A DNA stretch of 59,557 nucleotides. It comes from Nocardiopsis prasina DSM 43845. GTDB lineage: Bacteria; Actinomycetota; Actinomycetes; Streptosporangiales; Streptosporangiaceae. The notes beneath the pieces were generated by a model, which had not been told where the DNA came from, did not search any database, and saw only the letters and a list, made by a program, of their open reading frames with translations. Of this stretch, positions 7,559 to 16,141 are shown one piece after another. How positions within the stretch are numbered: the stretch's first letter is position 1; each line of letters begins with the position of its first letter. Location: NCBI RefSeq assembly GCF_000341265.1, contig NZ_ANAE01000205.1:1-59557 (forward strand). Reading direction: 5' to 3'. The position numbers were made by a program, and so were the translations under genes.

Positions 7559-9177
7559 GGCCCGTGTCCGCTCCCGAACCCGCACCGACGCCCGCTTCCC
7601 CGGGGCCCTCGCGCGCCAGCATGGTCCTGCACCCGAGGGAGTGGCGCCTCGGCACCCGGTTCGCCGTGCTCTTCGCCCTGGTCGCGGCGTTCACCATCGC
7701 CCTCGTCGGCACTCTGGCCTACAGCACCGCCGCCGCGCTCATCCGGGCCGACGCCGAGAGCGAGTTCGACGAGGCCGTGCAGAACCTGTCCCGGCAGCTC
7801 GTGGTCTCCGCGCAGAACAACCAGGACGCCCCGGACGGCAACACCTTCACCTTCCTGGCGCCCGGCAGCCTGGACGCGCAGATCCTCACCCCGGACGGCA
7901 CCTGGGCGCGGCTGCTCGCCAACCGGCACGAACTCTCCTCCTTCCACCCCACCTCCGCGGACCTGGAGGTGGCCCGGGCCGAGGGCGCCGGGGTCGTGGA
8001 CACCAGGGAGACCCGGATCCAGGGCCAGGAGTACCGGGTGGGCACCGTGTCCCTGGGGGAGGGGCGCGGCGCGATCCAGCTCCTGCAACGGCTCTCCCCC
8101 GTGGAGCAGATGATCGGGCGGCTGGCCACCCAGATCCTGTGGGTGGGCCTGCTGGTCGCCCTGTGCGCGGCCTCGGTGGGCTGGCTGGCGGGCCACCGCA
8201 TCACCGGCCGCCTGGTCCGGCTCACCAACGCCGCCGAGTACGTCAGCTCCACCGGACGCCTGGACCCGGTCACCCCGAACCGGAACGCCCACGGAGAGCA
8301 GGGCGATCCGGCCGGAGGACCCGTCGCCCCGGAGGAGCCGGGCAACGACGAGGTGGGGCGGCTGAGCACGGCGTTCAACGCCATGCTGGCCCGCCTGGCA
8401 CGCTCCAAGGACGAACAGCGCCGTCTGGTGCAGGACGCCGCGCACGAGCTGCGGACCCCGCTCACCAGCCTGCACACCAACGTGCAGGTGCTGGGCCGGG
8501 TGGACCGGCTCAGCCCGGAGGGGCGCCAACGGCTCATCGACGACCTCCAGGGGGAGACCCGCGAGCTGACCGGGCTGGTCAACGAACTGGTCGGGCTGGC
8601 CACCGGCAACCACGAGGACGAGTCCCCGAGCCCGGTCGCGCTCGCCGACGTCGCCAGGCGGGTGGCGGCGCGCAGCCACCGCCGCACCGGCAGGGAGATC
8701 CTGGTGGACGCGGACGACAGCGTGGTGTGGGGACGGCCCGGCTCCCTGGAACGGGCCCTGGCCAATCCGGTGGAGAACTCCGCCAAGTTCGACCCCGAGG
8801 GGAGCGAGCCGATCGTCATCCGGGTCCGCCAGGGCGTGGTGGAGGTCCTGGACCGCGGTCCGGGCGTGGACCCGGCCGAGATCGGTCACCTCTTCGAACG
8901 CTTCTTCCGGGCCACCGTCGCGCGCGGCCTGCCCGGCTCCGGACTGGGGCTGTCCATGGTCAAGGAGATCGCGCACACGCACGGCGGTCAGGTGTTCGCC
9001 CGCAACCGGGAGGGCGGGGGCATGGTGATCGGCCTCCAGCTGCCGCTCCACCGGCCGCCGCAGGACGGACCGCCGCCCGCACCCCCGGGGCCTCCGGCCA
9101 CACCGCCCGGACCTGCGGGCGCGCCTCCGGGGCCGCCGCCAGGGGTTCCGCCAGCGCCTCCGGGGCCAACCGCCTAG
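7555..9177 (+). CDS. Membrane sensor histidine kinase, MprB-like, with proline-rich tail
   Basis: A protein of 540 residues if the GTG overlapping the regulator stop is used; GTG at 7564 is an equally good start. Two membrane segments (about 34-62 and 195-217) flank an extracytoplasmic sensor region, followed by HAMP and a HisKA domain with DAAHELRTPLTSL (His297). The ATPase domain has an N-box reading NPVENSAKF, a G1 box DRGPGV, and GSGLGLSMVKEI. The second half of the N-box is unlike the usual NLxxNAxKF (Pro and Glu-Asn-Ser), a difference worth noting, although both key Asn positions are present. The last 40 or so residues are nearly all Pro, Gly and Ala (PPAPPGPPATPPGP and so on), an extension not needed for catalysis. 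It forms an operon with the MprA-like regulator and ends overlapping the convergent DUF4259 gene. Confidence 0.92.
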   Translation: MRPVSAPEPAPTPASPGPSRASMVLHPREWRLGTRFAVLFALVAAFTIALVGTLAYSTAAALIRADAESEFDEAVQNLSRQLVVSAQNNQDAPDGNTFTFLAPGSLDAQILTPDGTWARLLANRHELSSFHPTSADLEVARAEGAGVVDTRETRIQGQEYRVGTVSLGEGRGAIQLLQRLSPVEQMIGRLATQILWVGLLVALCAASVGWLAGHRITGRLVRLTNAAEYVSSTGRLDPVTPNRNAHGEQGDPAGGPVAPEEPGNDEVGRLSTAFNAMLARLARSKDEQRRLVQDAAHELRTPLTSLHTNVQVLGRVDRLSPEGRQRLIDDLQGETRELTGLVNELVGLATGNHEDESPSPVALADVARRVAARSHRRTGREILVDADDSVVWGRPGSLERALANPVENSAKFDPEGSEPIVIRVRQGVVEVLDRGPGVDPAEIGHLFERFFRATVARGLPGSGLGLSMVKEIAHTHGGQVFARNREGGGMVIGLQLPLHRPPQDGPPPAPPGPPATPPGPAGAPPGPPPGVPPAPPGPTA

Positions 9178-9560
9178 CCGGTCAGGGAGGGGGCGTCGGG
9201 GGCGGCCGCGACGGCCAGCCGGTCGAAGGTGCGGTGCAGCACGGCCCGGCGCTCCTCCCTGAACTCCGGGGAGGGTTCGAGCCCGTCGATGCTCCGCTCC
9301 CAGGCCGCCATGTAGATCCGGCGCCAACCGAGCACGACCTCGGGTGCGGGCAGCCGCCCGCCCGAATAGCCCTCACGCGCGAGGACGTACAGCAGTTCCA
9401 GGTGGCACGGGACGGCGTCGCCCCAGTACTCGTCGGCCTCCAGTTCGACCGGGTCGCCGGCCATCGCCGCGGCGACCTCCCCGACGAGCCGGTCGATGAC
9501 GGCCGACAGGTGGTCGGCGGCCGTGTCGTTGTCGAGGTTCCCGCTGCCCCAGGTACCCAT
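9174..9560 (-). CDS. DUF4259 domain protein
   Basis: A 128-residue protein opening with MGTWGSGNLDNDTAADHLS, the signature of the DUF4259 family, whose members are small cytoplasmic proteins of unknown function found widely in actinobacteria. The rest is acidic and helical, with conserved aromatic residues in EADEYWGDAVP and GWRRIYMAAWE. Its stop overlaps the stop of the convergent kinase gene by 4 bp. GGAGGACTCC before the ATG serves as ribosome site. No membrane segment or signal peptide is visible. I cannot assign a function. Confidence 0.85.
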   Translation of the reverse strand: MGTWGSGNLDNDTAADHLSAVIDRLVGEVAAAMAGDPVELEADEYWGDAVPCHLELLYVLAREGYSGGRLPAPEVVLGWRRIYMAAWERSIDGLEPSPEFREERRAVLHRTFDRLAVAAAPDAPSLTG

Positions 9561-9687
9561 GGAGTCCTCCCGGTCATGTGTCCGACTGGGGACATCGAAC
9601 CAGGCGGCACCGACACTTCCGGGTCGGAGCGGTTCCGGGGCGAACTCCGGGCCGAACCCCAGGTCGACCCCGGGCGGCTCGGGGCCC

Positions 9688-10947
9688 TCACCAGGGGCGG
9701 GCGCCGACCGTCGCCTCCCGGTAGATCCGCTCGAAGCGCTCCAGGGAGTCCTCCAGACGGTGCCGGGACGCCATCGACCTGCTGTGCGCGCCCATCCGCT
9801 TCCGCGTGGCCTCGTCCTCCACCACCAGGCGCATCCGTGCGGCCAACTCGATCGGGTGGCCCGGCTGGTACAGGTAGCCGTTGCGGCCCTCCTCCACCAG
9901 GTGGGGCAGGGCCATGGCGTCGGCGGCCACCAGGGGCAGTCCGCTGGCCATGGCCTCCAGAGTGGCGATGCTCTGGAGCTCGGCGGTGCCCGCGATGGTG
10001 AACACGTCCGCGCACCGGTACACGTCGGGCAGGTCCTCGTGGGCGACGAACCCGAGGAACACCACCCGGTCGGCGACCCCCTCCGCGCGGGCCAGCTCCT
10101 CCAACCTGTCCCGGTGGGCGCCGTGCCCGGCCAGCACCAGCTGGACGCCGGGCAGGAGCCCCACGGCCCGGACCAGCTCGTCGGCGTTCTTCTCCTCGTC
10201 CAGACGGCCCACGAACAGCATGGTCGTGCGGTCGGGGACGCCGAAACGCTCGCGCAGGCGCCGACGTTCGGCCGCCGGTGCCTTGGCGGGCAGCGGCTGG
10301 AACCGGGACAGATCGATGCCGCAGGAGACGGGCTCCACCGGACGGGCGAACCCCTGCTGCGTCAGGAGACCCGCGGCGGCCGGGGTCGGCGTGGTCACGT
10401 GCTCGACCTTCGACAGCACGCGGCCCAGATCCCACCAGGCCAGGCGGGCCGCGTACGGGCGCAGGGGCTCGGGTATGCGCATGGGGTCGAAGAGGTTCTC
10501 GGGCATGAAGTGATTGGTGGCCACCACCGGGATGCCGTGGGCGCGCGCGGCGTGGGTGAGGATCCTGCCGACCACGAAGTGGTTCTGGATGTGCACGGTG
10601 TCCGGGCGCAGCCGGTCCAGGAGTCGGTTCAGGTGCCCGCGCACCCCCGGCGGCAGGGCCAGGCGCACGCTCTCGTGCGCCAGGGACGGCATGGACCGCA
10701 GGCGGTGTTCCACCACTCCGTCGCGCTCGGCCACGAAGGGGCGGCCGGTGGGCGAGGGGCCCAGGACGTGCACCTCGGCGCCGCGCTCGGCCAGTCCGTG
10801 GGCCAGGCGGGCGGTGAAGTAGGCGGCGCCGTTCACGTCGGGCGGGTAGGTGTCGGTGCCGATGAGGACCCGGACGCGGCGCCCCCCGCGACCCTTCTCC
10901 GGCGACCGGGGAACGGTGGGGGACTGCGGCACGAAGGACGTGGACAT
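9688..10947 (-). CDS. Glycosyltransferase family 4 (GT-B fold)
   Basis: A protein of 419 residues with both Rossmann halves of a GT4 enzyme. The acceptor half begins RVLIGTDTYPPDVNGAAYF with the glycine-containing loop, and the donor half has LFVGRLDEEKN and the E-x7-E signature ELQSIATLEAMASGLPLVA, which binds the nucleotide sugar. It is cytoplasmic or membrane-associated; the resemblance is to diacylglycerol glucosyl/mannosyltransferase-like and PimB-like enzymes, so a role in glycolipid or glycan assembly is likely, but donor and acceptor are not readable. AGGAGA precedes the ATG. A second GT4 enzyme is encoded at 25812-27086. Confidence 0.9.
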   Translation of the reverse strand: MSTSFVPQSPTVPRSPEKGRGGRRVRVLIGTDTYPPDVNGAAYFTARLAHGLAERGAEVHVLGPSPTGRPFVAERDGVVEHRLRSMPSLAHESVRLALPPGVRGHLNRLLDRLRPDTVHIQNHFVVGRILTHAARAHGIPVVATNHFMPENLFDPMRIPEPLRPYAARLAWWDLGRVLSKVEHVTTPTPAAAGLLTQQGFARPVEPVSCGIDLSRFQPLPAKAPAAERRRLRERFGVPDRTTMLFVGRLDEEKNADELVRAVGLLPGVQLVLAGHGAHRDRLEELARAEGVADRVVFLGFVAHEDLPDVYRCADVFTIAGTAELQSIATLEAMASGLPLVAADAMALPHLVEEGRNGYLYQPGHPIELAARMRLVVEDEATRKRMGAHSRSMASRHRLEDSLERFERIYREATVGARPW

Positions 10948-11014
10948 ACCGGTTCTCCTGGAGGCGTCGAGCGGCTGGGCCGTGCTCTGGTCCGGTGCGG
11001 TGTACGACGAGTGT

Positions 11015-11122
11015 GGTCCACCGGTATGGACCGTCGCCGACCTTCCGGTGACGCCGAGGCGACCGGCGACGTAGCAGAAGGCGCAGGGAAGAATACTCTC
11101 CGTGGTCGCCTTTGTGTGTCAA
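11015..11122 (-). promoter_or_regulatory. Candidate promoter and inverted repeat upstream of the GT4 gene
   Basis: On the minus strand TTGACA (11122-11117) is a consensus -35, with a possible -10 GAGTAT (11098-11093) at 18-nt spacing. Further downstream is the inverted repeat GGTCCA-CCGGTA-TGGACC (11015-11032). No gene is visible in 10948-11249; the remainder is this control region and the htrA-side terminator. The -10 match is weak. Confidence 0.35.
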
Positions 11123-11174
11123 GGCACAATGGCCGCGTCTCGGACACCGGTTCGCAACCCCCACCCCGCGCAGC

Positions 11175-11216
11175 GGACGGGGGCGGACCGGCCTCCTGGC
11201 CAGTCCGCCCCCGTCC
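11175..11216 (-). terminator. Strong hairpin downstream of the HtrA-like gene
   Basis: GGACGGGGGCGGAC and GTCCGCCCCCGTCC form a 14-bp stem, and the 14-nt loop itself contains GGCC-TCCT-GGCC. It begins about 34 nt past the protease stop on the minus strand. There is no U-run, as is common for actinobacterial terminators. Confidence 0.7.
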
Positions 11217-11249
11217 CGGGATCGGAGAAAGAAAAGGAAGACGCCCCCG

Positions 11250-13025
11250 TCAGTCCTCCTCGATCTCCGAGGCCTCCTCCTCAGCCGCGGCCGCGCTCTG
11301 CTCGCCCAGCGTCACCGTGACCTCCTGCTCGGTGCCGCTGCCACCGGGCAGCACGCCCAGGGTGACCTCGTCACCGGGCCGCAGGGCGCGGATGAGCGCG
11401 ATCAGCTGGTCCGGAGAGGAAACGGCCTCCCCGTCCACGGACACGATCACGTCCTCGACCTTCAGGCCCGCCTCCTCGGCGGCCCCGCCCTCGGTCAGCT
11501 CCATGATCTGCGCGCCGCCGACCGGGCTGGGCGCGATGGTGGCCTGGATGGCCGGGTAGCTCGCGCTGCCGGTCTCGACCAGCTGCTCGGTGATCGGCCG
11601 GACCTGGTTGATGGGGATGGCGAAGCCCAGACCCACCGAACCGCTCTCCTGGGAGAGCCCGGCGATCGCGGTGTTGATCCCGATCACCTCACCGGCCATG
11701 TTCACCAGCGGGCCGCCGGAGTTGCCGGGGTTGATCGCGGCGTCGGTCTGGATCGCGTTGATCACCGTCGCGGTCTGGCTGCCGCCGCTCTCGGTGGCAC
11801 CGGTGTTCACCGGGCGGTTGAGCGCGCTCACCACGCCCGTGGTCACCGTGCCGGACAGCCCGAGCGGCGAACCGATCGCCACCACGTCGCCGCCGACGCC
11901 GACCTGGTCGGAGTCGCCGAGTTTCGCGGGGGTGAGGTCGTTACGGCCCTGGGCCTGGAGCACGGCGATGTCGGAGACCGGGTCGGCCCCGAGCAGCTCC
12001 GCCTCCGCCGAGGTGCCGTCGTTGAACCGCACCAGCAGGGGGCCCTCACCGGCGGCCTCCACCACGTGCGCGTTGGTCAGGATCTGGCCGTCCGAGGAGA
12101 TGACGACACCGCTGCCGCCGCCCGCGCTGGTCTGGATGGAGACCACGCTGGGCAGGACCTCGTCGGCGACGTCGCCGACGGCGCCCTCGGTCGCGGTCGT
12201 CCCCTGCTCGCCGGTGAGCGAACTGATCGGGGAGCTGCCCCCGCCGGGCATCAGGTAGGCGGTTCCCAGGGCGGCGGCCGGGCCGACGATCAGGCTGGTG
12301 ACGAGGGCGGTAGCCGCCGCCACGCCCACGATGCGGCCGGTGCCGCGCTTCTTGCGGGCCTCCTGCGGCTGGCCGGGGAAGGGTCCCTGGCCGAACTGCG
12401 GGTAGTGGGACGGTCCGAACTGACTCGTCTGGTGCGGCCCCTGGGAGTGCGGACCACCCTGGGGGTGCGGACCCTGGGGGTGTGCTCCGCCGAAGCCACC
12501 CGGCCCCTGCGGGCCGCCGTGACCCCCGGCCATGAAGGCCGCCGTGTGCGGCCCCTGGGGCGGCGGCGCCCCTGGAGGCTGGTGGCCCGCGATCCGCGGG
12601 CCCTGGGGCGGGTCGAACGGGCCGCCGAAGCCCCCGGGCCGCTCGGGGCCGTCACCGGGCCGCGGGCCCTCCGGCGCCGGACCGGGAGCGGAGCCCGCGT
12701 GGCCGTCGGGGCCGGGGAAGACGTAGGAGGCCCGGTCGGTGTCGTTGGGGCCGGTCGCCCAGCCGGGCTGGGAGCCCTCGGGCGCGGAGAAGCGCGGGGC
12801 GGACGGACCGGGCCCGCCCGGCTGCTCGTTCGCGGCGTCGTCGGGGAGGGAACCCTCGAAGGGGCGCGCCTCACCGGTCTCGGGCTGGTCCGTGGCACCG
12901 GACCCGGTGTGACCGTGCTCGGCGTCGCCGCGCTCGGCTCCAGCACCGGTCTCCGGACCTTCACTCGGGTCGTTCGGGTGCAACTCATCCTCCGGCTGAC
13001 GGGACGATGTACTGACTTGCTTCAT
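11250..13025 (-). CDS. Membrane-anchored HtrA/DegP-type serine protease with PDZ domain
   Basis: A protein of 591 residues. About 340 nt-equivalent of low-complexity Gly/Pro/Gln/His-rich cytoplasmic sequence (residues 1-240) precedes one membrane segment (about 243-272, VGVAAATALVTSLIVG). The trypsin-like protease domain carries His320 in ILTNAHVV, Asp in SDIAVLQ, and Ser436 in NPGNSGGPLV. One PDZ domain (about 495-580) includes GLKVEDVIVSVDG. It is expected to degrade or refold misfolded proteins outside the membrane, like mycobacterial PepD/HtrA. The ATG has no obvious ribosome site but is the only start before the acidic N-terminus. Thirteen nt upstream is the repeat shared with the MprA-like gene, which predicts control by that system; in Mycobacterium mprAB and pepD are neighbours. 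Confidence 0.92.
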   Translation of the reverse strand: MKQVSTSSRQPEDELHPNDPSEGPETGAGAERGDAEHGHTGSGATDQPETGEARPFEGSLPDDAANEQPGGPGPSAPRFSAPEGSQPGWATGPNDTDRASYVFPGPDGHAGSAPGPAPEGPRPGDGPERPGGFGGPFDPPQGPRIAGHQPPGAPPPQGPHTAAFMAGGHGGPQGPGGFGGAHPQGPHPQGGPHSQGPHQTSQFGPSHYPQFGQGPFPGQPQEARKKRGTGRIVGVAAATALVTSLIVGPAAALGTAYLMPGGGSSPISSLTGEQGTTATEGAVGDVADEVLPSVVSIQTSAGGGSGVVISSDGQILTNAHVVEAAGEGPLLVRFNDGTSAEAELLGADPVSDIAVLQAQGRNDLTPAKLGDSDQVGVGGDVVAIGSPLGLSGTVTTGVVSALNRPVNTGATESGGSQTATVINAIQTDAAINPGNSGGPLVNMAGEVIGINTAIAGLSQESGSVGLGFAIPINQVRPITEQLVETGSASYPAIQATIAPSPVGGAQIMELTEGGAAEEAGLKVEDVIVSVDGEAVSSPDQLIALIRALRPGDEVTLGVLPGGSGTEQEVTVTLGEQSAAAAEEEASEIEED

Positions 13026-13035
13026 CTTGGGGGGC

Positions 13036-13057
13036 GTGGGTTAGAACAGGGTGAGAG
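13036..13057 (-). promoter_or_regulatory. Direct repeat TCTCACC-N4-TCTAACC upstream of the HtrA-like gene
   Basis: Read on the minus strand, CTCTCACCCTG is followed directly by TTCTAACCCAC. The heptamers (13056-13050 and 13045-13039) match the pair before the MprA-like gene in sequence, spacing, orientation, and in the 13-nt distance to the ATG. This is a candidate binding site of the MprA-like regulator. Confidence 0.6.
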
Positions 13058-13213
13058 CCCCATACATCGTGGTTTCGAGTTGGCTCCGGCCCTGGTCGGC
13101 GGTGTGACCCGGTGTGTGTTTCCGTGCGAACGCATTGACTTATGCACCACAATGTCCGAAACGATACCGCGCCCCCGCTTCCGGAACCCGGTACGACAGG
13201 GAAGGCCCCACCC

Positions 13214-13819
13214 GTGATCAAGCTCGTTCTCGCCGACGACGAACACCTCGTGCGAGGAGCGATCGCCGCGCTCCTCGGACTGGAGGACGACCTGGAGGTC
13301 GTCGCCGAGGTGGGGCGCGGAGACCAGGTGGTCGACACCGTCCTCGAACACGGGGCCGCCGTCGCCGTCCTGGACATCGAGATGCCGGGCGCCACCGGGC
13401 TGGAGGCCGCCGCCGAACTGAAGGAGCGCGCCCCCGGCTGCGGGGTCGTCATCCTCACGAGCTTCGGCCGCCCCGGTTACCTGCGCCGCGCCCTGACCTC
13501 CGGGGCCCGGGGCTTCCTCGCCAAGGACGCCCCCGTCGAACAGCTCGCCGGGGCCATCCGCAGGGTGCACGAGGGCGGCCGCTACATCGACACCGAACTG
13601 GCCGCCGCCGCGATGGTCGGCGGGGAGAGCCCGCTCACCGACCGCGAGGCCGAGGTGCTCCGCGCCGCCGCCGACGGCGCCACCGTCGCCCGCATCGCCA
13701 AGGCCCTGCACCTCACCGAGGGCACCGTCCGCAACTACCTGTCCAACGCCATCGGCAAGACGGGCGCGGACAACCGCATGGCCGCCATTCGCACCGCCCA
13801 GGACATGGGCTGGCTCTGA
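13214..13819 (+). CDS. NarL/FixJ-family response regulator (DesR-like), orphan
   Basis: A protein of 201 residues starting at GTG 13214, which has GGGAAGG upstream; an in-frame ATG at 13142 has no ribosome site and would add an unlikely Pro-rich leader. The receiver domain (1-120) has Asp54 in VAVLDIEMP and Lys in FLAKDAPVEQL. The C-terminal LuxR-type helix-turn-helix (about 138-198) reads LTDREAEVLRAAADGATVARIA, then GTVRNYLSNAIGKTG. This arrangement is that of DesR-like regulators of membrane lipid responses. No histidine kinase gene is adjacent, so its partner is elsewhere or it acts with one of the kinases nearby. It is divergent from the HtrA-like gene. Confidence 0.92.
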   Translation: MIKLVLADDEHLVRGAIAALLGLEDDLEVVAEVGRGDQVVDTVLEHGAAVAVLDIEMPGATGLEAAAELKERAPGCGVVILTSFGRPGYLRRALTSGARGFLAKDAPVEQLAGAIRRVHEGGRYIDTELAAAAMVGGESPLTDREAEVLRAAADGATVARIAKALHLTEGTVRNYLSNAIGKTGADNRMAAIRTAQDMGWL

Positions 13820-13936
13820 CCGGCTCGTGAACCCGGCCGATCCGGCCGACCCGGCCGATCCGGCGTGCCCGGTCCGGCTCGGGACCGGCAGGGCCGAGGG
13901 GACCGACGGAACCGGCGGGACGGGAGGGCGGCCGGG

Positions 13937-16141
13937 CTACAGGAAGCGCAGGACGAGCATCGCGGTGTCGTCGGAGTTGCCGCCCGGGGCGTACTCCTCC
14001 AGCTCACGGTCGATCCGGCTGATCACGGCCTGCGCGGTGAGCCCGGCGGCGCCGGAGAAGATCTTCATCAGACCCTCGTCGCCGAGCATGTCCGAACCGC
14101 TGCGGCGCTCGGTGACGCCGTCGGTCACCGCGAGCACCACCTCGCCCGGGCGGATGTCCACGCTCTCCGTGCTGAAGCCCACGTCCTCGAAGGCGCCCAA
14201 CAGCGGCTGGGACGTGCCGAACGGCTCGACCTCGCCCTTCTGGTTCAGGCGCAGCGGCAACGGGTGCCCGGCCGAGACCATGCGCACCCGCATCCCGCCG
14301 GCCTCGTCCGTGGCCGGGGTCATCTCCCCGTAGAGCATCGTCAGGAACCGGGTCGACGTGTTCTCGTCCAGGATCGCCAGGTTCAGCCGCTGCATGATGT
14401 GCGCCGGGGTGAACCCCTCCCGGGCCAGGGCGCGCAGCGTGTGCCGGGCCAGGCCCGTGACCGCCGCCGCCTCCGGTCCGGTGCCGCACACGTCACCGAT
14501 GGCGAAGCACCAGCGGCCGCTCGCGGAGAACACGTCGTAGAAGTCCCCGCCCACCTCGCTGCGCTCGTCCGAGGGCCGGTAGTAGACCGCGTGGTCCACG
14601 CCGGGGATCACCGGCTCCTTGTCCTTGGGCGGCAGCAGACTGCGCTGGAGCGCGGTGCTCATGGCCGTGTGCCGCTCGTGCAGACGCGCGTTCTCCATCG
14701 CCGACGCCACCCGGCGGCTGAGGTCGTCCGCGACGTCGGCCTCCTCGCGGGTGAAGTCGTCCGAATCGTTCTTGCCGATGGTCATCCGGCCGAGCGCGCG
14801 CCCGTGGGCCACCAGCGGGATGCTGATCGCCGGACCGCGCGCGATCGCCCCGGTCATCTGCTCGTCCAGACCCTCGTCGGCCAGGTCCTTGTTCGACCAC
14901 AGCGGGCCCGGCTCGCGCTGTTCGCGCGGCGGCAGCGCGGTCAGCAGGGACCGCAGGACGTCGTTGAGGTTCTCGTCCCCGTGCACCACGTGGGTGAGCC
15001 GGGAGATCCCCAGCTCGTTGATGGTGTGGATGGCGCACCACCGGCCCAGCCGCGAGGTGATCAGCTGCGCGGCCAGTGCCCCCGTCATCCGCTCGTCCAG
15101 TGTGCCCGCGAGCAGGTCGCTGGCCTCGGCCAGGAAGCTCAGCGAGGCACGGCGGCTCAGCTCGACCTCGGCCAGCCGGGACCGCTCCACCGGCAGGGCG
15201 ATCAGGTCCGCGCCCTCCTGGAGCCGCTTGGCCGCCGCCGGACCGAAGTGCCGGGCCCGTGTGGAGGCCACGCCGAGCAGTCCGGTCACCCGGCCGTCGA
15301 CGATCAGCGGAGCCGTCACCAGCGAACGCATCCCGGCCCTGGCCAGGGCGCCCCGGGTGGTGCGGGCGATCATCAGGTCGTCGTTGATCACCGGGCCGGG
15401 TTCGGGCGCGGCGGACGGGAAGATCTCCTCTGAGCGCACCCGCAGCGGACGCCACGGCGCACCGCCGGTGAGCCCCACCGCCGAGCGCACCTCCCACATG
15501 GTCTCGTCCGAGGTGGCCAGCGCGACGTAGGCGGCGTCCCCGCTCAACGCCGTGGTCGAGTACTCCACGGTGCGTTCCAGCAGCTGGGGCAGGGACAGCC
15601 GGGAGCCCAGCGCCGAGTCCAGCGCCGACCACGCGGGCGGGCGCACCGGACGGGTCGGCCCCCTGCGCACCGGAGGGGACTCCAGCGACGGGTGGTCCCC
15701 GGGCCGGTCCTCGATCCGGAACCACACGGCCTTGTCGTTGCGCCCGTAGCTCACGCCCCAGCTGGAGGCGATCGCCGACGCCAGGGCCAGCCCCAGACCG
15801 CCGCTGCGCTCGTCACCGGTGGAGGGAGAGGTGTCCACGGCCAGCGGCCCGGCCTGCGGGACGGCGCGCTCGGGCGCGGAGTCGGTGACCATCACCTCGG
15901 TCGACCCCTCCGCGCGGCGCACCGTCACCTCCAGCGCCGAGTCCGCGTGGATGACGGCGTTGGTGACCAGTTCGCTCACCAGCAGGATGATGTCGTCGAA
16001 GGGATCGGGCACGCCCCAACTGAGCAGGGTGTCGTGCACGAACTCTCGGGCGGCCGCCGCGGTCTCGGGAGCAGGGGGGAACTCTCGTCGTGCGACCTTC
16101 AACGCGTCTTGTGCTGCCAAGCCGTCGGTGTCCTTCGTCAC
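13937..16141 (-). CDS. Multidomain ATPase-GAF-GAF-SpoIIE (PP2C) protein phosphatase
   Basis: A protein of about 734 residues. An anti-sigma-factor-like HATPase domain (about 20-145) has SELVTNAVIHA as N-box and SGGLGLALASAI as glycine box. Two GAF-type regions follow (about 165-340 and 345-510), then a SpoIIE/RsbU phosphatase (about 525-734) with EVGGDFYDVF, IGDVCGTGPEAAAVT, VTDGVTER and SDDTAMLVL, which hold the metal-binding Asp residues. One chain thus joins an RsbW-like kinase/anti-sigma module to an RsbU-like phosphatase, both of which act on STAS-domain antagonists. The GTG start at 16141 has no clear ribosome site, so the exact N-terminus is uncertain. It is divergent from the HAMP-repeat kinase, and two STAS proteins are encoded in the window. 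Confidence 0.9.
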   Translation of the reverse strand: MTKDTDGLAAQDALKVARREFPPAPETAAAAREFVHDTLLSWGVPDPFDDIILLVSELVTNAVIHADSALEVTVRRAEGSTEVMVTDSAPERAVPQAGPLAVDTSPSTGDERSGGLGLALASAIASSWGVSYGRNDKAVWFRIEDRPGDHPSLESPPVRRGPTRPVRPPAWSALDSALGSRLSLPQLLERTVEYSTTALSGDAAYVALATSDETMWEVRSAVGLTGGAPWRPLRVRSEEIFPSAAPEPGPVINDDLMIARTTRGALARAGMRSLVTAPLIVDGRVTGLLGVASTRARHFGPAAAKRLQEGADLIALPVERSRLAEVELSRRASLSFLAEASDLLAGTLDERMTGALAAQLITSRLGRWCAIHTINELGISRLTHVVHGDENLNDVLRSLLTALPPREQREPGPLWSNKDLADEGLDEQMTGAIARGPAISIPLVAHGRALGRMTIGKNDSDDFTREEADVADDLSRRVASAMENARLHERHTAMSTALQRSLLPPKDKEPVIPGVDHAVYYRPSDERSEVGGDFYDVFSASGRWCFAIGDVCGTGPEAAAVTGLARHTLRALAREGFTPAHIMQRLNLAILDENTSTRFLTMLYGEMTPATDEAGGMRVRMVSAGHPLPLRLNQKGEVEPFGTSQPLLGAFEDVGFSTESVDIRPGEVVLAVTDGVTERRSGSDMLGDEGLMKIFSGAAGLTAQAVISRIDRELEEYAPGGNSDDTAMLVLRFL

